Below, in pieces: positions 1-6,604 of a stretch of DNA of 11,540 nt. Positions within the stretch are counted from its first letter, which is position 1, and every line of letters starts with the position of its first letter. Origin of the DNA: an uncultured Clostridiaceae bacterium (lineage in GTDB: Bacteria > Bacillota > Clostridia > Lachnospirales > Lachnospiraceae); the NCBI GenBank assembly GCA_958441075.1, contig CAUCBQ010000059.1:1-11540 (forward strand), read 5' to 3'. Below the pieces are notes generated by a model that ran no database searches, was not told where the DNA came from, and worked only from the letters and a program-made list of their open reading frames with translations. The position numbers and the translations under genes were made by a program.

Positions 1-973
1 GTGTATGACGGCCACCCTCGTCTTTGGTCAGAACGTAAACCTGAGCGGTAAACTTGTTGTGGCACTTTACAGAACCTGGCTTGCACAGACACTGTCCACG
101 CTCGATCTCTGTTCTCTGAACACCACGCAGCAGAGCACCGATGTTATCACCAGCCTCAGCGCTGTCAAGGAGCTTACGGAACATCTCGATACCAGTTACA
201 ACGGTCTTACGAACGTCCTCATGGATACCGATGATCTCAACTTCGTCGTTCAGGTTCAGAGTACCACGCTCTACTCTACCAGTAGCAACAGTACCACGAC
301 CAGTAATGGTGAATACGTCCTCTACAGGCATAAGGAATGGCTTCTCTGTCTCACGTACAGGATCTGGAATGTAGCTGTCAACAGCCTCCATCAGCTCCAT
401 AACCTTGTCGCCCCATGGGCCCATTGGATCCTCAAGAGCCTTCAGAGCAGAACCCTGGATGATAGGTGTATCATCACCTGGGAACTCGTACTCATTTAAC
501 AGCTCACGGATCTCCATGTCAACCAGCTCAAGCAGCTCAGCGTCGTCTACCATATCGCACTTGTTCATGAATACTACGATATAAGGAACGCCTACCTGAC
601 GGGACAGAAGGATGTGCTCTCTTGTCTGAGCCATAACACCATCAGTTGCAGCTACAACCAGGATAGCGCCGTCCATCTGAGCAGCACCAGTGATCATGTT
701 CTTAACGTAGTCAGCATGTCCTGGGCAGTCAACGTGTGCATAGTGTCTCTTATCAGTCTGGTACTCAACGTGAGAAGTAGAAATGGTGATACCACGCTCT
801 CTCTCCTCTGGAGCCTTATCGATGTTCTCGAAATCTACCTTTGCGTTGCCTTCAACTCTCTCTGAAAGAACCTTTGTGATAGCTGCGGTCAGAGTAGTTT
901 TACCGTGGTCAACGTGTCCAATGGTACCGATGTTACAATGTGGTTTAGTTCTGTCAAACTTAGCTTTAGCCAT
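1..973 (-). CDS. tuf: Elongation factor Tu, 5' part (3' end outside window)
   Basis: EF-Tu is the cytoplasmic GTPase that delivers aminoacyl-tRNA to the ribosomal A site. The visible 324 codons begin MAKAKFDRTKPHCNIGTIGH. They show the P-loop GHVDHGKT (about residues 19-26), the switch II motif DCPGH (about 83) and the guanine-specificity motif NKCD (about 138), then domain 2 and the start of domain 3, ending at DEGGRHT. The family is about 395-400 residues long, so roughly 73 C-terminal residues lie outside the window. The ATG at 971-973 is preceded by AAGGAGGA (983-990) with a 9-base spacer. It is last in the visible rpsL-rpsG-fusA-tuf order, 101 bases after fusA, and probably has an additional promoter in that gap. 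Identification is secure. Confidence 0.98.
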   Translation of the reverse strand, partial: MAKAKFDRTKPHCNIGTIGHVDHGKTTLTAAITKVLSERVEGNAKVDFENIDKAPEERERGITISTSHVEYQTDKRHYAHVDCPGHADYVKNMITGAAQMDGAILVVAATDGVMAQTREHILLSRQVGVPYIVVFMNKCDMVDDAELLELVDMEIRELLNEYEFPGDDTPIIQGSALKALEDPMGPWGDKVMELMEAVDSYIPDPVRETEKPFLMPVEDVFTITGRGTVATGRVERGTLNLNDEVEIIGIHEDVRKTVVTGIEMFRKLLDSAEAGDNIGALLRGVQRTEIERGQCLCKPGSVKCHNKFTAQVYVLTKDEGGRHT

Positions 974-997
974 TTTATAACGTCCTCCTTAATTTGC

Positions 998-1012
998 GCC
1001 CTTTTTCAGGGC
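998..1012 (-). promoter_or_regulatory. Small hairpin in the tuf leader
   Basis: GCCCT and AGGGC (998-1002 and 1008-1012) form a perfect 5-bp stem around a 5-base A-rich loop in the minus-strand transcript. It sits 7 bases upstream of the tuf Shine-Dalgarno sequence. No U-run follows, so it does not look like a terminator. It could stabilise or tune the tuf leader; its function is unknown. Confidence 0.35.
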
Positions 1013-1038
1013 TGATATAGTTAGTCAGGCTATCAATC

Positions 1039-1067
1039 ATTATATTCTATTTTACTTTGATTTACAA
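1039..1067 (-). promoter_or_regulatory. Candidate sigma-A promoter for tuf in the fusA-tuf gap
   Basis: On the minus strand a perfect -10 TATAAT (1039-1044) lies 17 bases downstream of TTGTAA (1062-1067), which matches four of six -35 consensus bases. It starts only a few bases after the fusA stop and would give tuf its own transcript with a leader of about 60 bases. EF-Tu is needed in excess over the other str products, so an extra promoter here is plausible, but the -35 is imperfect. Confidence 0.5.
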
Positions 1068-1074
1068 GCCTTTT

Positions 1075-3192
1075 TTACTTTTTGTGGTCAGCAAGAACCT
1101 TCTCCTGAACGTTCTTTGGAACTGGCTCATACTTCTCGAAGAACATAGAGTAGTTGCCGCGTCCCTGTGTTCTGGAACGAAGATCTGTAGAGTAACCAAA
1201 CATCTCAGACAGCGGAACGTAAGCCTTAACCATCTTACCGCCGCCGATGTCCTCCATACCCTCGATACGTCCACGGCGTGAGTTAATATCACCGATAACA
1301 TCACCCATGTACTCCTCAGGCATTGTAACCTCTACCTTCATGATTGGCTCAAGCAGGATCGGGTTGCCCTTGTGCATAGCATCCTTGAATGCCATGGAAC
1401 CTGCGATATGGAATGCCATCTCAGAAGAGTCAACCTCATGGTAAGAACCGTCGTATACATCTGCCCAAACGCCCAATACAGGGAATCCGCCCAGAACACC
1501 TGTCTTAGCTGCTTCCTCAATACCTGCGCCAACTGCCGGGATATACTCCTTAGGAATAGCACCGCCGACAACGGATGAAGTAAACTTGAAGGTCTCTTCT
1601 GCATTTGCCTCCATTGGTGTGAAGTGAACCTTACAGTGACCGTACTGTCCACGACCACCGGACTGCTTTGCATATTTGCTGTCAACGTCAACGGCCTTGG
1701 TGAAGGTCTCCTTGTAAGCAACCTGAGGAGCGCCTACGTTAGCCTCTACGTTGAACTCACGCAGCAGACGGTCTACGATAATATCCAGATGAAGCTCGCC
1801 CATACCGGAAATAATGGTCTGACCGGTTTCTTCGTCTGTACGAACCTTGAATGTAGGATCTTCTTCTGCCAGCTTGACTAAAGCGTCGCCCATCTTGTCC
1901 TGGCTTGCCTTTGTCTTTGGCTCGATAGCGATATCGATAACCGGCTCCGGGAACTCCATAGACTCCAGGATAACAGGGTTCTTCTCATCACAGATGGTAT
2001 CGCCTGTACCGGTTGTCTTAAAGCCTACTGCAGCGGCGATATCGCCGGAGTAAACCTTATCAAGCTCCTGTCTCTTGTTAGCATGCATCTGAAGGATACG
2101 TCCTACACGCTCCTTCTTGCCCTTTGTAGCATTCAGTACATAAGAACCGGAGTTCAGAGTACCGGAATATACACGGAAGAATGCAAGCTTGCCCACGAAT
2201 GGGTCAGTCATAATCTTGAATGCAAGAGCTGCAAATGGCTCTTCATCAGAAGAATGACGAACGATCTCATTTCCATCCAGATCAACACCCTTGATAGCAG
2301 GGATGTCTAATGGAGATGGCATGAATTCGATAACAGCATCCAGAAGCTTCTGAACGCCCTTGTTTCTGTAAGCAGTACCGCAGCATACAGGAACTGCTGT
2401 ACACTCGCAGGTAGCCTTTCTTAATACCTTCTTCAGCTCATCATTGGAAGGCTCCTCGCCCTCAAGATACATCATCATCAGGTCATCGTCCAGCTCGCAG
2501 ATCTTCTCTACCAGCTCGGTACGGTATAACTCTGCATCATCCTGCATATCCTCAGGAATGTCAACGATGGAGATATCGTCGCCCTTATCATCATTATAGA
2601 TATAGGCCTTCATCTCAAACAGGTCGATGATTCCCTTGAAATCCTCTTCCTTGCCGATTGGCAGCTGAATGCAGATTGCGTTCTTGCCCAGACGGGTTTT
2701 GATCTGCTCTACAGCGCCATAGAAGTTTGCACCCAGGATATCCATCTTGTTGATGAATGCCATACGGGGTACATTGTAGGTGTCAGCCTGACGCCATACG
2801 TTCTCAGACTGTGGCTCAACGCCGCCCTTTGCACAGAACACGCCTACAGCGCCATCCAGTACACGCAGGGAACGCTCAACCTCAACAGTGAAGTCTACGT
2901 GTCCTGGTGTATCGATGATGTTGATACGATGCTCTAATGCGCCTGGCTTCGGCTTGCAGTTTTCCTGCAGAGTCCAGTGGCAGGTTGTAGCAGCGGAAGT
3001 AATGGTAATACCTCTTTCCTGCTCCTGAGCCATCCAGTCCATGGTAGCAGTACCTTCGTGAGTATCACCGATCTTATAATTTACACCAGTGTAATACAGA
3101 ATACGCTCGGTTGTGGTAGTCTTACCAGCATCGATATGAGCCATGATTCCGATATTTCTGGTTCTTTCCAACGGATATTCTCTTCCAGCCAA
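1075..3192 (-). CDS. fusA: Elongation factor G
   Basis: EF-G is the GTPase that drives translocation of tRNA and mRNA on the ribosome and, with RRF, ribosome recycling. The 705-residue product is full length for the family (about 690-705). Seen are the P-loop AHIDAGKTT (18-26), the effector region ending QERGITI (58-64), DTPGH (94-98) and NKMD (148-151), followed by domains II-V including GRGQYGH and the C-terminal RSRTQGRGNYSMFF segment typical of EF-G. The start codon is TTG at 3190-3192, not ATG: the conserved N-terminus MAGREYPLERTRNIGI begins there, and AAGGAGG (3201-3207) sits 8 bases upstream. No better upstream start is seen. It lies 42 bases downstream of rpsG and is presumably cotranscribed with it. 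Confidence 0.98.
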   Translation of the reverse strand: MAGREYPLERTRNIGIMAHIDAGKTTTTERILYYTGVNYKIGDTHEGTATMDWMAQEQERGITITSAATTCHWTLQENCKPKPGALEHRINIIDTPGHVDFTVEVERSLRVLDGAVGVFCAKGGVEPQSENVWRQADTYNVPRMAFINKMDILGANFYGAVEQIKTRLGKNAICIQLPIGKEEDFKGIIDLFEMKAYIYNDDKGDDISIVDIPEDMQDDAELYRTELVEKICELDDDLMMMYLEGEEPSNDELKKVLRKATCECTAVPVCCGTAYRNKGVQKLLDAVIEFMPSPLDIPAIKGVDLDGNEIVRHSSDEEPFAALAFKIMTDPFVGKLAFFRVYSGTLNSGSYVLNATKGKKERVGRILQMHANKRQELDKVYSGDIAAAVGFKTTGTGDTICDEKNPVILESMEFPEPVIDIAIEPKTKASQDKMGDALVKLAEEDPTFKVRTDEETGQTIISGMGELHLDIIVDRLLREFNVEANVGAPQVAYKETFTKAVDVDSKYAKQSGGRGQYGHCKVHFTPMEANAEETFKFTSSVVGGAIPKEYIPAVGAGIEEAAKTGVLGGFPVLGVWADVYDGSYHEVDSSEMAFHIAGSMAFKDAMHKGNPILLEPIMKVEVTMPEEYMGDVIGDINSRRGRIEGMEDIGGGKMVKAYVPLSEMFGYSTDLRSRTQGRGNYSMFFEKYEPVPKNVQEKVLADHKK

Positions 3193-3200
3193 GGGATTTT

Positions 3201-3207
3201 CCTCCTT
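3201..3207 (-). promoter_or_regulatory. fusA ribosome binding site that fixes the TTG start
   Basis: AAGGAGG on the minus strand, 8 bases before the TTG at 3190-3192. The strong site and normal spacing support TTG initiation. Confidence 0.85.
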
Positions 3208-3234
3208 AATTTAACGAAAAAAGCCGGTCTGCAA

Positions 3235-3705
3235 TTAGAAACGGTAGTGAGCAAACGCCTTGTTTGCCTCTGCCATCTTGTGCATATCCTCTTTCTTCTT
3301 TACAGATGCGCCAGTGTTGTTGGCTGCGTCCATAATCTCGTTTGCCAGTCTCTCTTCCTGAGTCTTCTCGCCTCTCTTACGGGAGTACAGAGTGATCCAG
3401 CGCAGAGCCAGAGCCTGTCTTCTCTCAGGCTTAACCTCGATGGGCACCTGATAGGTAGCGCCGCCGATACGCTTTGCCTTAACCTCAAGTACAGGCATGA
3501 TGTTGTTCATTGCTTCTTCAAATACTTCGATTGCATCCTTACCGGTGCTCTCAGCTACACGATTGAATGCGCCGTATACGATTTTCTGTGCAACACCCTT
3601 CTTGCCGTCTAACATGATATTGTTGATCAGCTTTGTTACAACCTTATTGTTGTAGATCGGGTCTGCCAGAACGTCTCTTTTCTGAGTATGTCCTTTACGT
3701 GGCAC
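3235..3705 (-). CDS. rpsG: 30S ribosomal protein S7
   Basis: S7 binds the 3' major domain of 16S rRNA, nucleates assembly of the 30S head and contacts E-site tRNA. The product is 156 residues, the usual bacterial S7 length. It begins PRKGHTQKRDVLADPIY after the initiator and contains KLINNIMLDGKKGVAQKIVYGAF and KRIGGATYQVPIEV, both hallmark S7 segments. The start is GTG (3703-3705), chosen because the conserved N-terminus begins there and AAGGAGGG (3713-3720) is 7 bases upstream. An in-frame extension to 3780 is open but has no S7 similarity. The preceding 232-base spacer from rpsL holds several hairpins. In enterobacteria S7 represses its own operon by binding the rpsL-rpsG spacer; whether that happens here is unknown. 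Confidence 0.98.
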   Translation of the reverse strand: MPRKGHTQKRDVLADPIYNNKVVTKLINNIMLDGKKGVAQKIVYGAFNRVAESTGKDAIEVFEEAMNNIMPVLEVKAKRIGGATYQVPIEVKPERRQALALRWITLYSRKRGEKTQEERLANEIMDAANNTGASVKKKEDMHKMAEANKAFAHYRF

Positions 3706-3712
3706 GTTACTT

Positions 3713-3720
3713 CCCTCCTT
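3713..3720 (-). promoter_or_regulatory. rpsG ribosome binding site that fixes the GTG start
   Basis: AAGGAGGG on the minus strand, 7 bases before GTG 3703-3705. It decides against the longer open frame starting at 3780. Confidence 0.85.
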
Positions 3721-3726
3721 AATATG

Positions 3727-3755
3727 CTGCCTTTCATCTGAAATGATACAGGCAG
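3727..3755 (-). promoter_or_regulatory. Hairpin just upstream of the rpsG ribosome binding site
   Basis: CTGCCT (3727-3732) and AGGCAG (3750-3755) are perfectly complementary and enclose a shorter TCAT/ATGA pairing. In the mRNA the stem ends 6 bases before the rpsG Shine-Dalgarno sequence. No U-tract follows it. It is a candidate translational control element for rpsG; no known family is recognised. Confidence 0.4.
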
Positions 3756-3853
3756 TTTCCATTAACTCAACGGTACTCACATGTTTCCATAAAATGTGTT
3801 CGTGCTCGGTCTATATATTTCCTGCAACCACAGGTACAATATCACTGATCCGG

Positions 3854-3927
3854 CACTAACAATTGCGGAAATAAATTCCGCAGTCACTTTACTGCTGTTA
3901 GTGGTACTAATCTGGTTTGTTCCAAAC
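3854..3927 (-). promoter_or_regulatory. Nested inverted repeats in the rpsL-rpsG spacer
   Basis: CACTAACA (3854-3861) pairs with TGTTAGTG (3896-3903) as an 8-bp outer stem. Inside it TGCGGAA (3864-3870) pairs with TTCCGCA (3876-3882). A competing GCAGT/ACTGC pairing shares bases with the inner stem, so a three-way junction is also possible. A further GTTTG/CAAAC hairpin (3915-3927) lies 10 bases after the rpsL stop. There is no U-run, so these are not simple terminators. Placement matches where S7 autoregulation acts in enterobacteria, but homology to that site is not shown. Confidence 0.5.
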
Positions 3928-3937
3928 TGCTTTGAAA

Positions 3938-4357
3938 TTACTTCTTGTCTTTCGGTCTCTTAGCGCCGTACTTGGAACGAGCCTGCTTTCTGTTTGCTAC
4001 GCCTGCTGTATCCAGTGTACCTCTAACGATATGATATCTGGTACCTGGCAGGTCCTTAACTCTTCCTCCACGGATCAGAACAACGCTGTGCTCCTGAAGG
4101 TTGTGTCCCTCTCCTGGGATGTAGCTTGTTACTTCGATACCATTGGAAAGACGTACTCTGGCGATCTTTCTAAGTGCAGAGTTAGGCTTCTTAGGGGTAG
4201 CAGTCTTAACAGCGGTACATACGCCACGCTTCTGTGGTGCAGATACGTCTGTTGCCTTCTTCTGTAAAGAGTTGTAACCCTTCTGCAGAGCTGGTGCAGT
4301 AGACTTCTTTGCGCTGGTCTGTCTTCCCTTTCTAACTAACTGGTTAAATGTTGGCAT
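3938..4357 (-). CDS. rpsL: 30S ribosomal protein S12
   Basis: S12 sits at the 30S decoding centre and controls tRNA selection. The product is 139 residues and begins MPTFNQLVRKGR. It contains PQKRGVCT, TPKKPNSALRK, GEGHNLQEHSVVLIRGGRVKDLPG and the KQARSKYG tail. The lysines of the KKPNS and RVKDLPG motifs, where streptomycin-resistance changes usually occur, are the wild-type residues. The YNSLQKKATDVS insertion before PQKRG is typical of Firmicutes. The ATG at 4355-4357 follows AGGAGGTG (4364-4371) by 6 bases; the open frame runs on to 4438 but that part is leader. It is the first gene after the plus-strand module and has its own strong promoter. Confidence 0.98.
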   Translation of the reverse strand: MPTFNQLVRKGRQTSAKKSTAPALQKGYNSLQKKATDVSAPQKRGVCTAVKTATPKKPNSALRKIARVRLSNGIEVTSYIPGEGHNLQEHSVVLIRGGRVKDLPGTRYHIVRGTLDTAGVANRKQARSKYGAKRPKDKK

Positions 4358-4446
4358 CCTTTTCACCTCCTGTGATATTGACTGTTGGTTGCTGTGTCTT
4401 TCAGCTTTTGTGCACCAAAACATAAGTGTTTTGAACACACTTTTTC

Positions 4447-4474
4447 ATTATAGCATAAGGCGTAAATCTGTCAA
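4447..4474 (-). promoter_or_regulatory. Consensus sigma-A promoter for rpsL-rpsG-fusA-tuf
   Basis: On the minus strand TTGACA (4469-4474), a 16-base spacer and TATAAT (4447-4452) are both perfect consensus hexamers. A TG one base before the -10 (TGCTATAAT) makes it an extended -10. An A-rich stretch immediately upstream of the -35 could act as an UP element. The predicted start near 4440 gives a leader of about 80 bases before rpsL. This looks like the main promoter of the downstream str genes. Confidence 0.88.
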
Positions 4475-4590
4475 GTATTTTTTTATGCCCTCATTTCGGG
4501 TTTATTTTCTTTCCGCTTATGCTGAAATATTTGCAAAAATATATTGCGTCAGCGGTTATTTTCATGGATAATCAAACTACGCAGCCTCAA

Positions 4591-4617
4591 CCCCGCTTTG
4601 CATTTCCGGTCTGCGTA
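4591..4617 (+). promoter_or_regulatory. Candidate SigI-type promoter of the sigI-rsgI operon
   Basis: CCCC (4591-4594), exactly 19 bases, then CGTA (4614-4617), within the longer match CCCCG-N18-CGTATTCT. The same arrangement precedes the PepSY gene and, in shorter form, the MBOAT gene. SigI factors are described as using a C-rich -35 and a CGAA/CGTA-like -10 and as autoregulating their operons, which fits. The predicted leader to the ATG at 4721 is about 95 bases. Confidence 0.55.
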
Positions 4618-4720
4618 TTCTACTATTATGGTGTCGGGGACAAACAGCTTTTGTTTCCCTGAATACCGGATTGCTTTGCATAATGTATGCACACAATCCT
4701 CATATCATGGGAGGGTCAGT

Positions 4721-5446
4721 ATGAAATACGAGGAACACAAAATCGTTCAGCAGGTCATACGTTCCAGACAGAATCCGGAAGCGGCGGATCAGTTTATCCG
4801 GTCCTATATGCCCTTTATCAAGGCGGAAACCGCCCGCTTTCTCCACCGTCCTCCAATTGAAGGACAGGATGAGGAGCTGTCTGTGGCAATGTTCGCATTT
4901 TATGAAACAATGACAGTCTATAATCCGGACAGAGGCGCCTTCCTGCCTCTTGCATCAGCCGGAATCCGCAACCGTCTCATTGACTATTTCCGCAGGGAAC
5001 AAAAATACAGCGGACAGCTGTCTCTTGATGAGCCTGTAGACGAGGACGGAGATACGCTGCTGGAAAAGACCGATTCCGGCGTTGACGAAATATCCGATTA
5101 TACGGATCTGGCCGGCGCCCAGGAAGAAATCAAAAAATTTTCCGCAGACCTTGCTCTTTTCGGACTTACGCTTACAGATGTGGCAGACAGCTGTCCCCGG
5201 CAGGAGCGCACGCTGGATGCCTGCATGAAGGTTCTGGATTATGCAAAAAAACATCCGCAGCTTCTGGAACAGATGATCCGCAGCTGCAAGCTGCCGCTGA
5301 GCCAGCTTGCCTTGGGCTCCGGTGTAGAGAAAAAAACACTGGAACGCCACCGGAAATATCTGGTTGCCATTCTCCTGGCTTTTACAAATGGCTTTGAAAT
5401 CATACGGGGACATCTGTCCCAAATGAAAAAAGGAGGCATAATATAA
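4721..5446 (+). CDS. sigI: RNA polymerase sigma factor of the SigI family
   Basis: The 241-residue protein matches SigI in length (about 240-255) and layout. Residues about 7-95 form the sigma-2-like core-binding and -10 recognition region, with the family's EELSVAMFAFYETMTVYNPD and FLPLASAGIRNRLIDYFRRE segments. An acidic linker (about 102-130) is followed by the SigI-specific C-terminal domain (about 131-232), ending in the HTH-like stretch LSQLALGSGVEKKTLERHRK and a hydrophobic helix. There is no canonical sigma-4 domain. The start at 4721 is chosen because family similarity begins there and GGGAGG lies 6 bases upstream. Its TAA overlaps the rsgI ATG by one base (TAATG), and the rsgI ribosome binding site lies in its last codons. 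In Bacillus and Clostridium, SigI factors act in heat or envelope stress or in polysaccharide sensing and are held by RsgI. Confidence 0.92.
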   Translation: MKYEEHKIVQQVIRSRQNPEAADQFIRSYMPFIKAETARFLHRPPIEGQDEELSVAMFAFYETMTVYNPDRGAFLPLASAGIRNRLIDYFRREQKYSGQLSLDEPVDEDGDTLLEKTDSGVDEISDYTDLAGAQEEIKKFSADLALFGLTLTDVADSCPRQERTLDACMKVLDYAKKHPQLLEQMIRSCKLPLSQLALGSGVEKKTLERHRKYLVAILLAFTNGFEIIRGHLSQMKKGGII

Positions 5447-6450
5447 TGAAATATCTGGTTATGGAATGCCATATGGCTTATGCCGTAGTACTGGATGAAG
5501 ACGGACGCTTTCTTAAGGCTGCCAATATGGATTATGAGGTAGGGCAGACTGTAGACACTATTATGGAAATCGTAGAGCCCGGAGCGGCGTATTCCGAAGC
5601 AGATGATCAATCTGATATTATTTACGATACAATTTGGGAAGAAACGGACACATCACAGGCTGTATCGAAAAAGCCCCGCAGATTGTCCCGTTGGCTAAAG
5701 CCCGCTCTGCCTGCAGCGGCAGCCCTTTGTATCCTGCTTTCCGGAGGTCATTATTTTATCATGAGCCCTTACGGTACAGTGCGCCTGTCCATCAATCCGG
5801 AAGTAGAACTGTCTGTAAACCGATTGGATTATGTTCTTTCATTATCCGGCATCAACCTGGATGGTGAAGATCTGATCCGGGGCTATGACTATAAAAAGAA
5901 GAAGATTGATGAGGTTGCTGTAGATCTGGCCCAACGGGCCAGAGATATGGATTACCTGAATCCGGGAGGAATCATTTATGTAGGCGCTTCCTCCGTCCAT
6001 GGAGATTGGGCGGATCATATGAAGAGGGATCTTACCTGGGAGCTTGGCAGCCGCCTGGGTTCAGACATCCATGTCACTGCCGCACCAAGATCTGATGAGA
6101 AAGATCAAACGCCAGAGAATTCTGCTGAAACCATACCTTCATCCATACTGGAAACTGAGCCTGTTTCTGTCCCCGCAGATTCTGACGACGCGATTTCCGG
6201 AACCGCCCCCTCTAATTCAGATACTGCGGATTTCCGGCCCTCCCGTACATTTCAAAGAGATTCTGATGATGTTCCTGATGATGGGGATGATACTCCTGGC
6301 CATGACTCCGACGATCTCTATGATGATTCTGACAGTGATCCTGATAATGATTCTGACGATAATTCTGACGATGATTCTGACGACGATCTCAGCGATGATT
6401 CTGACAACGATTCCGATGATGATTCTGACGACGATCTCAGCGGCAATTAG
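5446..6450 (+). CDS. rsgI: Membrane anti-sigma factor RsgI with acidic Ser/Asp tail
   Basis: The 334-residue single-pass protein should bind SigI in the cytoplasm and release it on an outside signal. Residues 1-45 match the RsgI anti-sigma domain (MKYLVMECHMAYAVVLDEDG, EVGQTVD). A transmembrane helix lies at about 85-106 after a basic stretch. Residues about 109-212 form the extracytoplasmic RsgI domain, with SINPEVELSVN containing Asn117-Pro118, the site type where characterised RsgI proteins cut themselves. Residues about 213-270 are a Pro/Ser/Thr-rich linker, and 271-334 are almost pure Asp/Ser. In B. subtilis RsgI a disordered outer tail takes part in cell-wall sensing; here that tail is strongly acidic. 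No carbohydrate-binding or hydrolase domain is attached, unlike many clostridial RsgIs. Start codon overlap and an AAGGAGG about 9 bases upstream indicate translational coupling to sigI. Confidence 0.9.
   Translation: MKYLVMECHMAYAVVLDEDGRFLKAANMDYEVGQTVDTIMEIVEPGAAYSEADDQSDIIYDTIWEETDTSQAVSKKPRRLSRWLKPALPAAAALCILLSGGHYFIMSPYGTVRLSINPEVELSVNRLDYVLSLSGINLDGEDLIRGYDYKKKKIDEVAVDLAQRARDMDYLNPGGIIYVGASSVHGDWADHMKRDLTWELGSRLGSDIHVTAAPRSDEKDQTPENSAETIPSSILETEPVSVPADSDDAISGTAPSNSDTADFRPSRTFQRDSDDVPDDGDDTPGHDSDDLYDDSDSDPDNDSDDNSDDDSDDDLSDDSDNDSDDDSDDDLSGN
6370..6442 (+). repeat. Two 25-base direct repeats in the rsgI 3' end
   Basis: Identical 25-base copies occupy 6370-6394 and 6418-6442, 48 bases apart, within a longer degenerate GATTCTGACGAT array (about 6256-6447). 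They encode the end of the Ser/Asp tail, so unit gain or loss would alter tail length in frame. Confidence 0.8.
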
Positions 6451-6515
6451 GTTTTGCATCCAGAATGACGATTCAATTATAAAAGGATAAAAAAATATAA
6501 TTTTTTTCATTCAGA

Positions 6516-6542
6516 CCCCGTTTTTCTTAAATATGTTCCGTA
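6516..6542 (+). promoter_or_regulatory. Candidate SigI-type promoter of the PepSY gene
   Basis: CCCC (6516-6519), 19 bases, CGTA (6539-6542), extending to CCCCG-N18-CGTATTCT exactly as upstream of sigI. An A/T-only stretch (about 6488-6507) lies just upstream, as reported for some SigI promoters. The predicted start near 6550 leaves a leader of about 55 bases before the ATG at 6605. No GC-rich terminator separates rsgI from this gene, so read-through is also possible. Confidence 0.55.
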
Positions 6543-6604
6543 TTCTTTCTATGTAAAGAAAAAACAACCCGAATAAAAGGGATCTATTTAAGGAGGTATT
6601 TATA

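Larger units (their letters stand above)
4358..4720. other. Divergent intergenic region between rpsL and sigI (363 bases)
   Basis: No gene is supported here. On the minus side it holds the rpsL promoter, leader and ribosome binding site, with an AAGTGT/ACACTT inverted repeat (4424-4429 and 4437-4442) at about the predicted transcript start. On the plus side it holds the candidate SigI-type promoter (4591-4617), a possible leader hairpin (GGG..AAAC/GTTT..CCC, 4636-4659), the inverted repeat TCCGGT/ACCGGA (4605-4610 and 4665-4670) and the sigI ribosome binding site GGGAGG (4709-4714). A frame open from 4544 into sigI shows no sigma-factor similarity before 4721. Confidence 0.7.

Noticed and set aside
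2977..3612. 211-codon plus-strand frame across rpsG and fusA
   Set aside because: Antisense shadow of two conserved genes, with no ribosome binding site or family similarity.
3706..3780. N-terminal extension of rpsG
   Set aside because: S7 proteins begin at PRKGHTQKR; the GTG at 3705 has its own strong ribosome binding site and gives the standard 156 residues.
4358..4438. N-terminal extension of rpsL by 27 codons
   Set aside because: S12 begins MPTFNQL and AGGAGGTG lies directly before that ATG.
4544..4720. In-frame N-terminal extension of sigI by 59 codons
   Set aside because: No sigma-factor similarity, it contains the candidate promoter, and a good ribosome binding site precedes the ATG at 4721.
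6488..6507. A/T-only near-palindrome as a terminator after rsgI
   Set aside because: No G/C pairs in the stem; more likely an A/T-rich upstream element of the following promoter.
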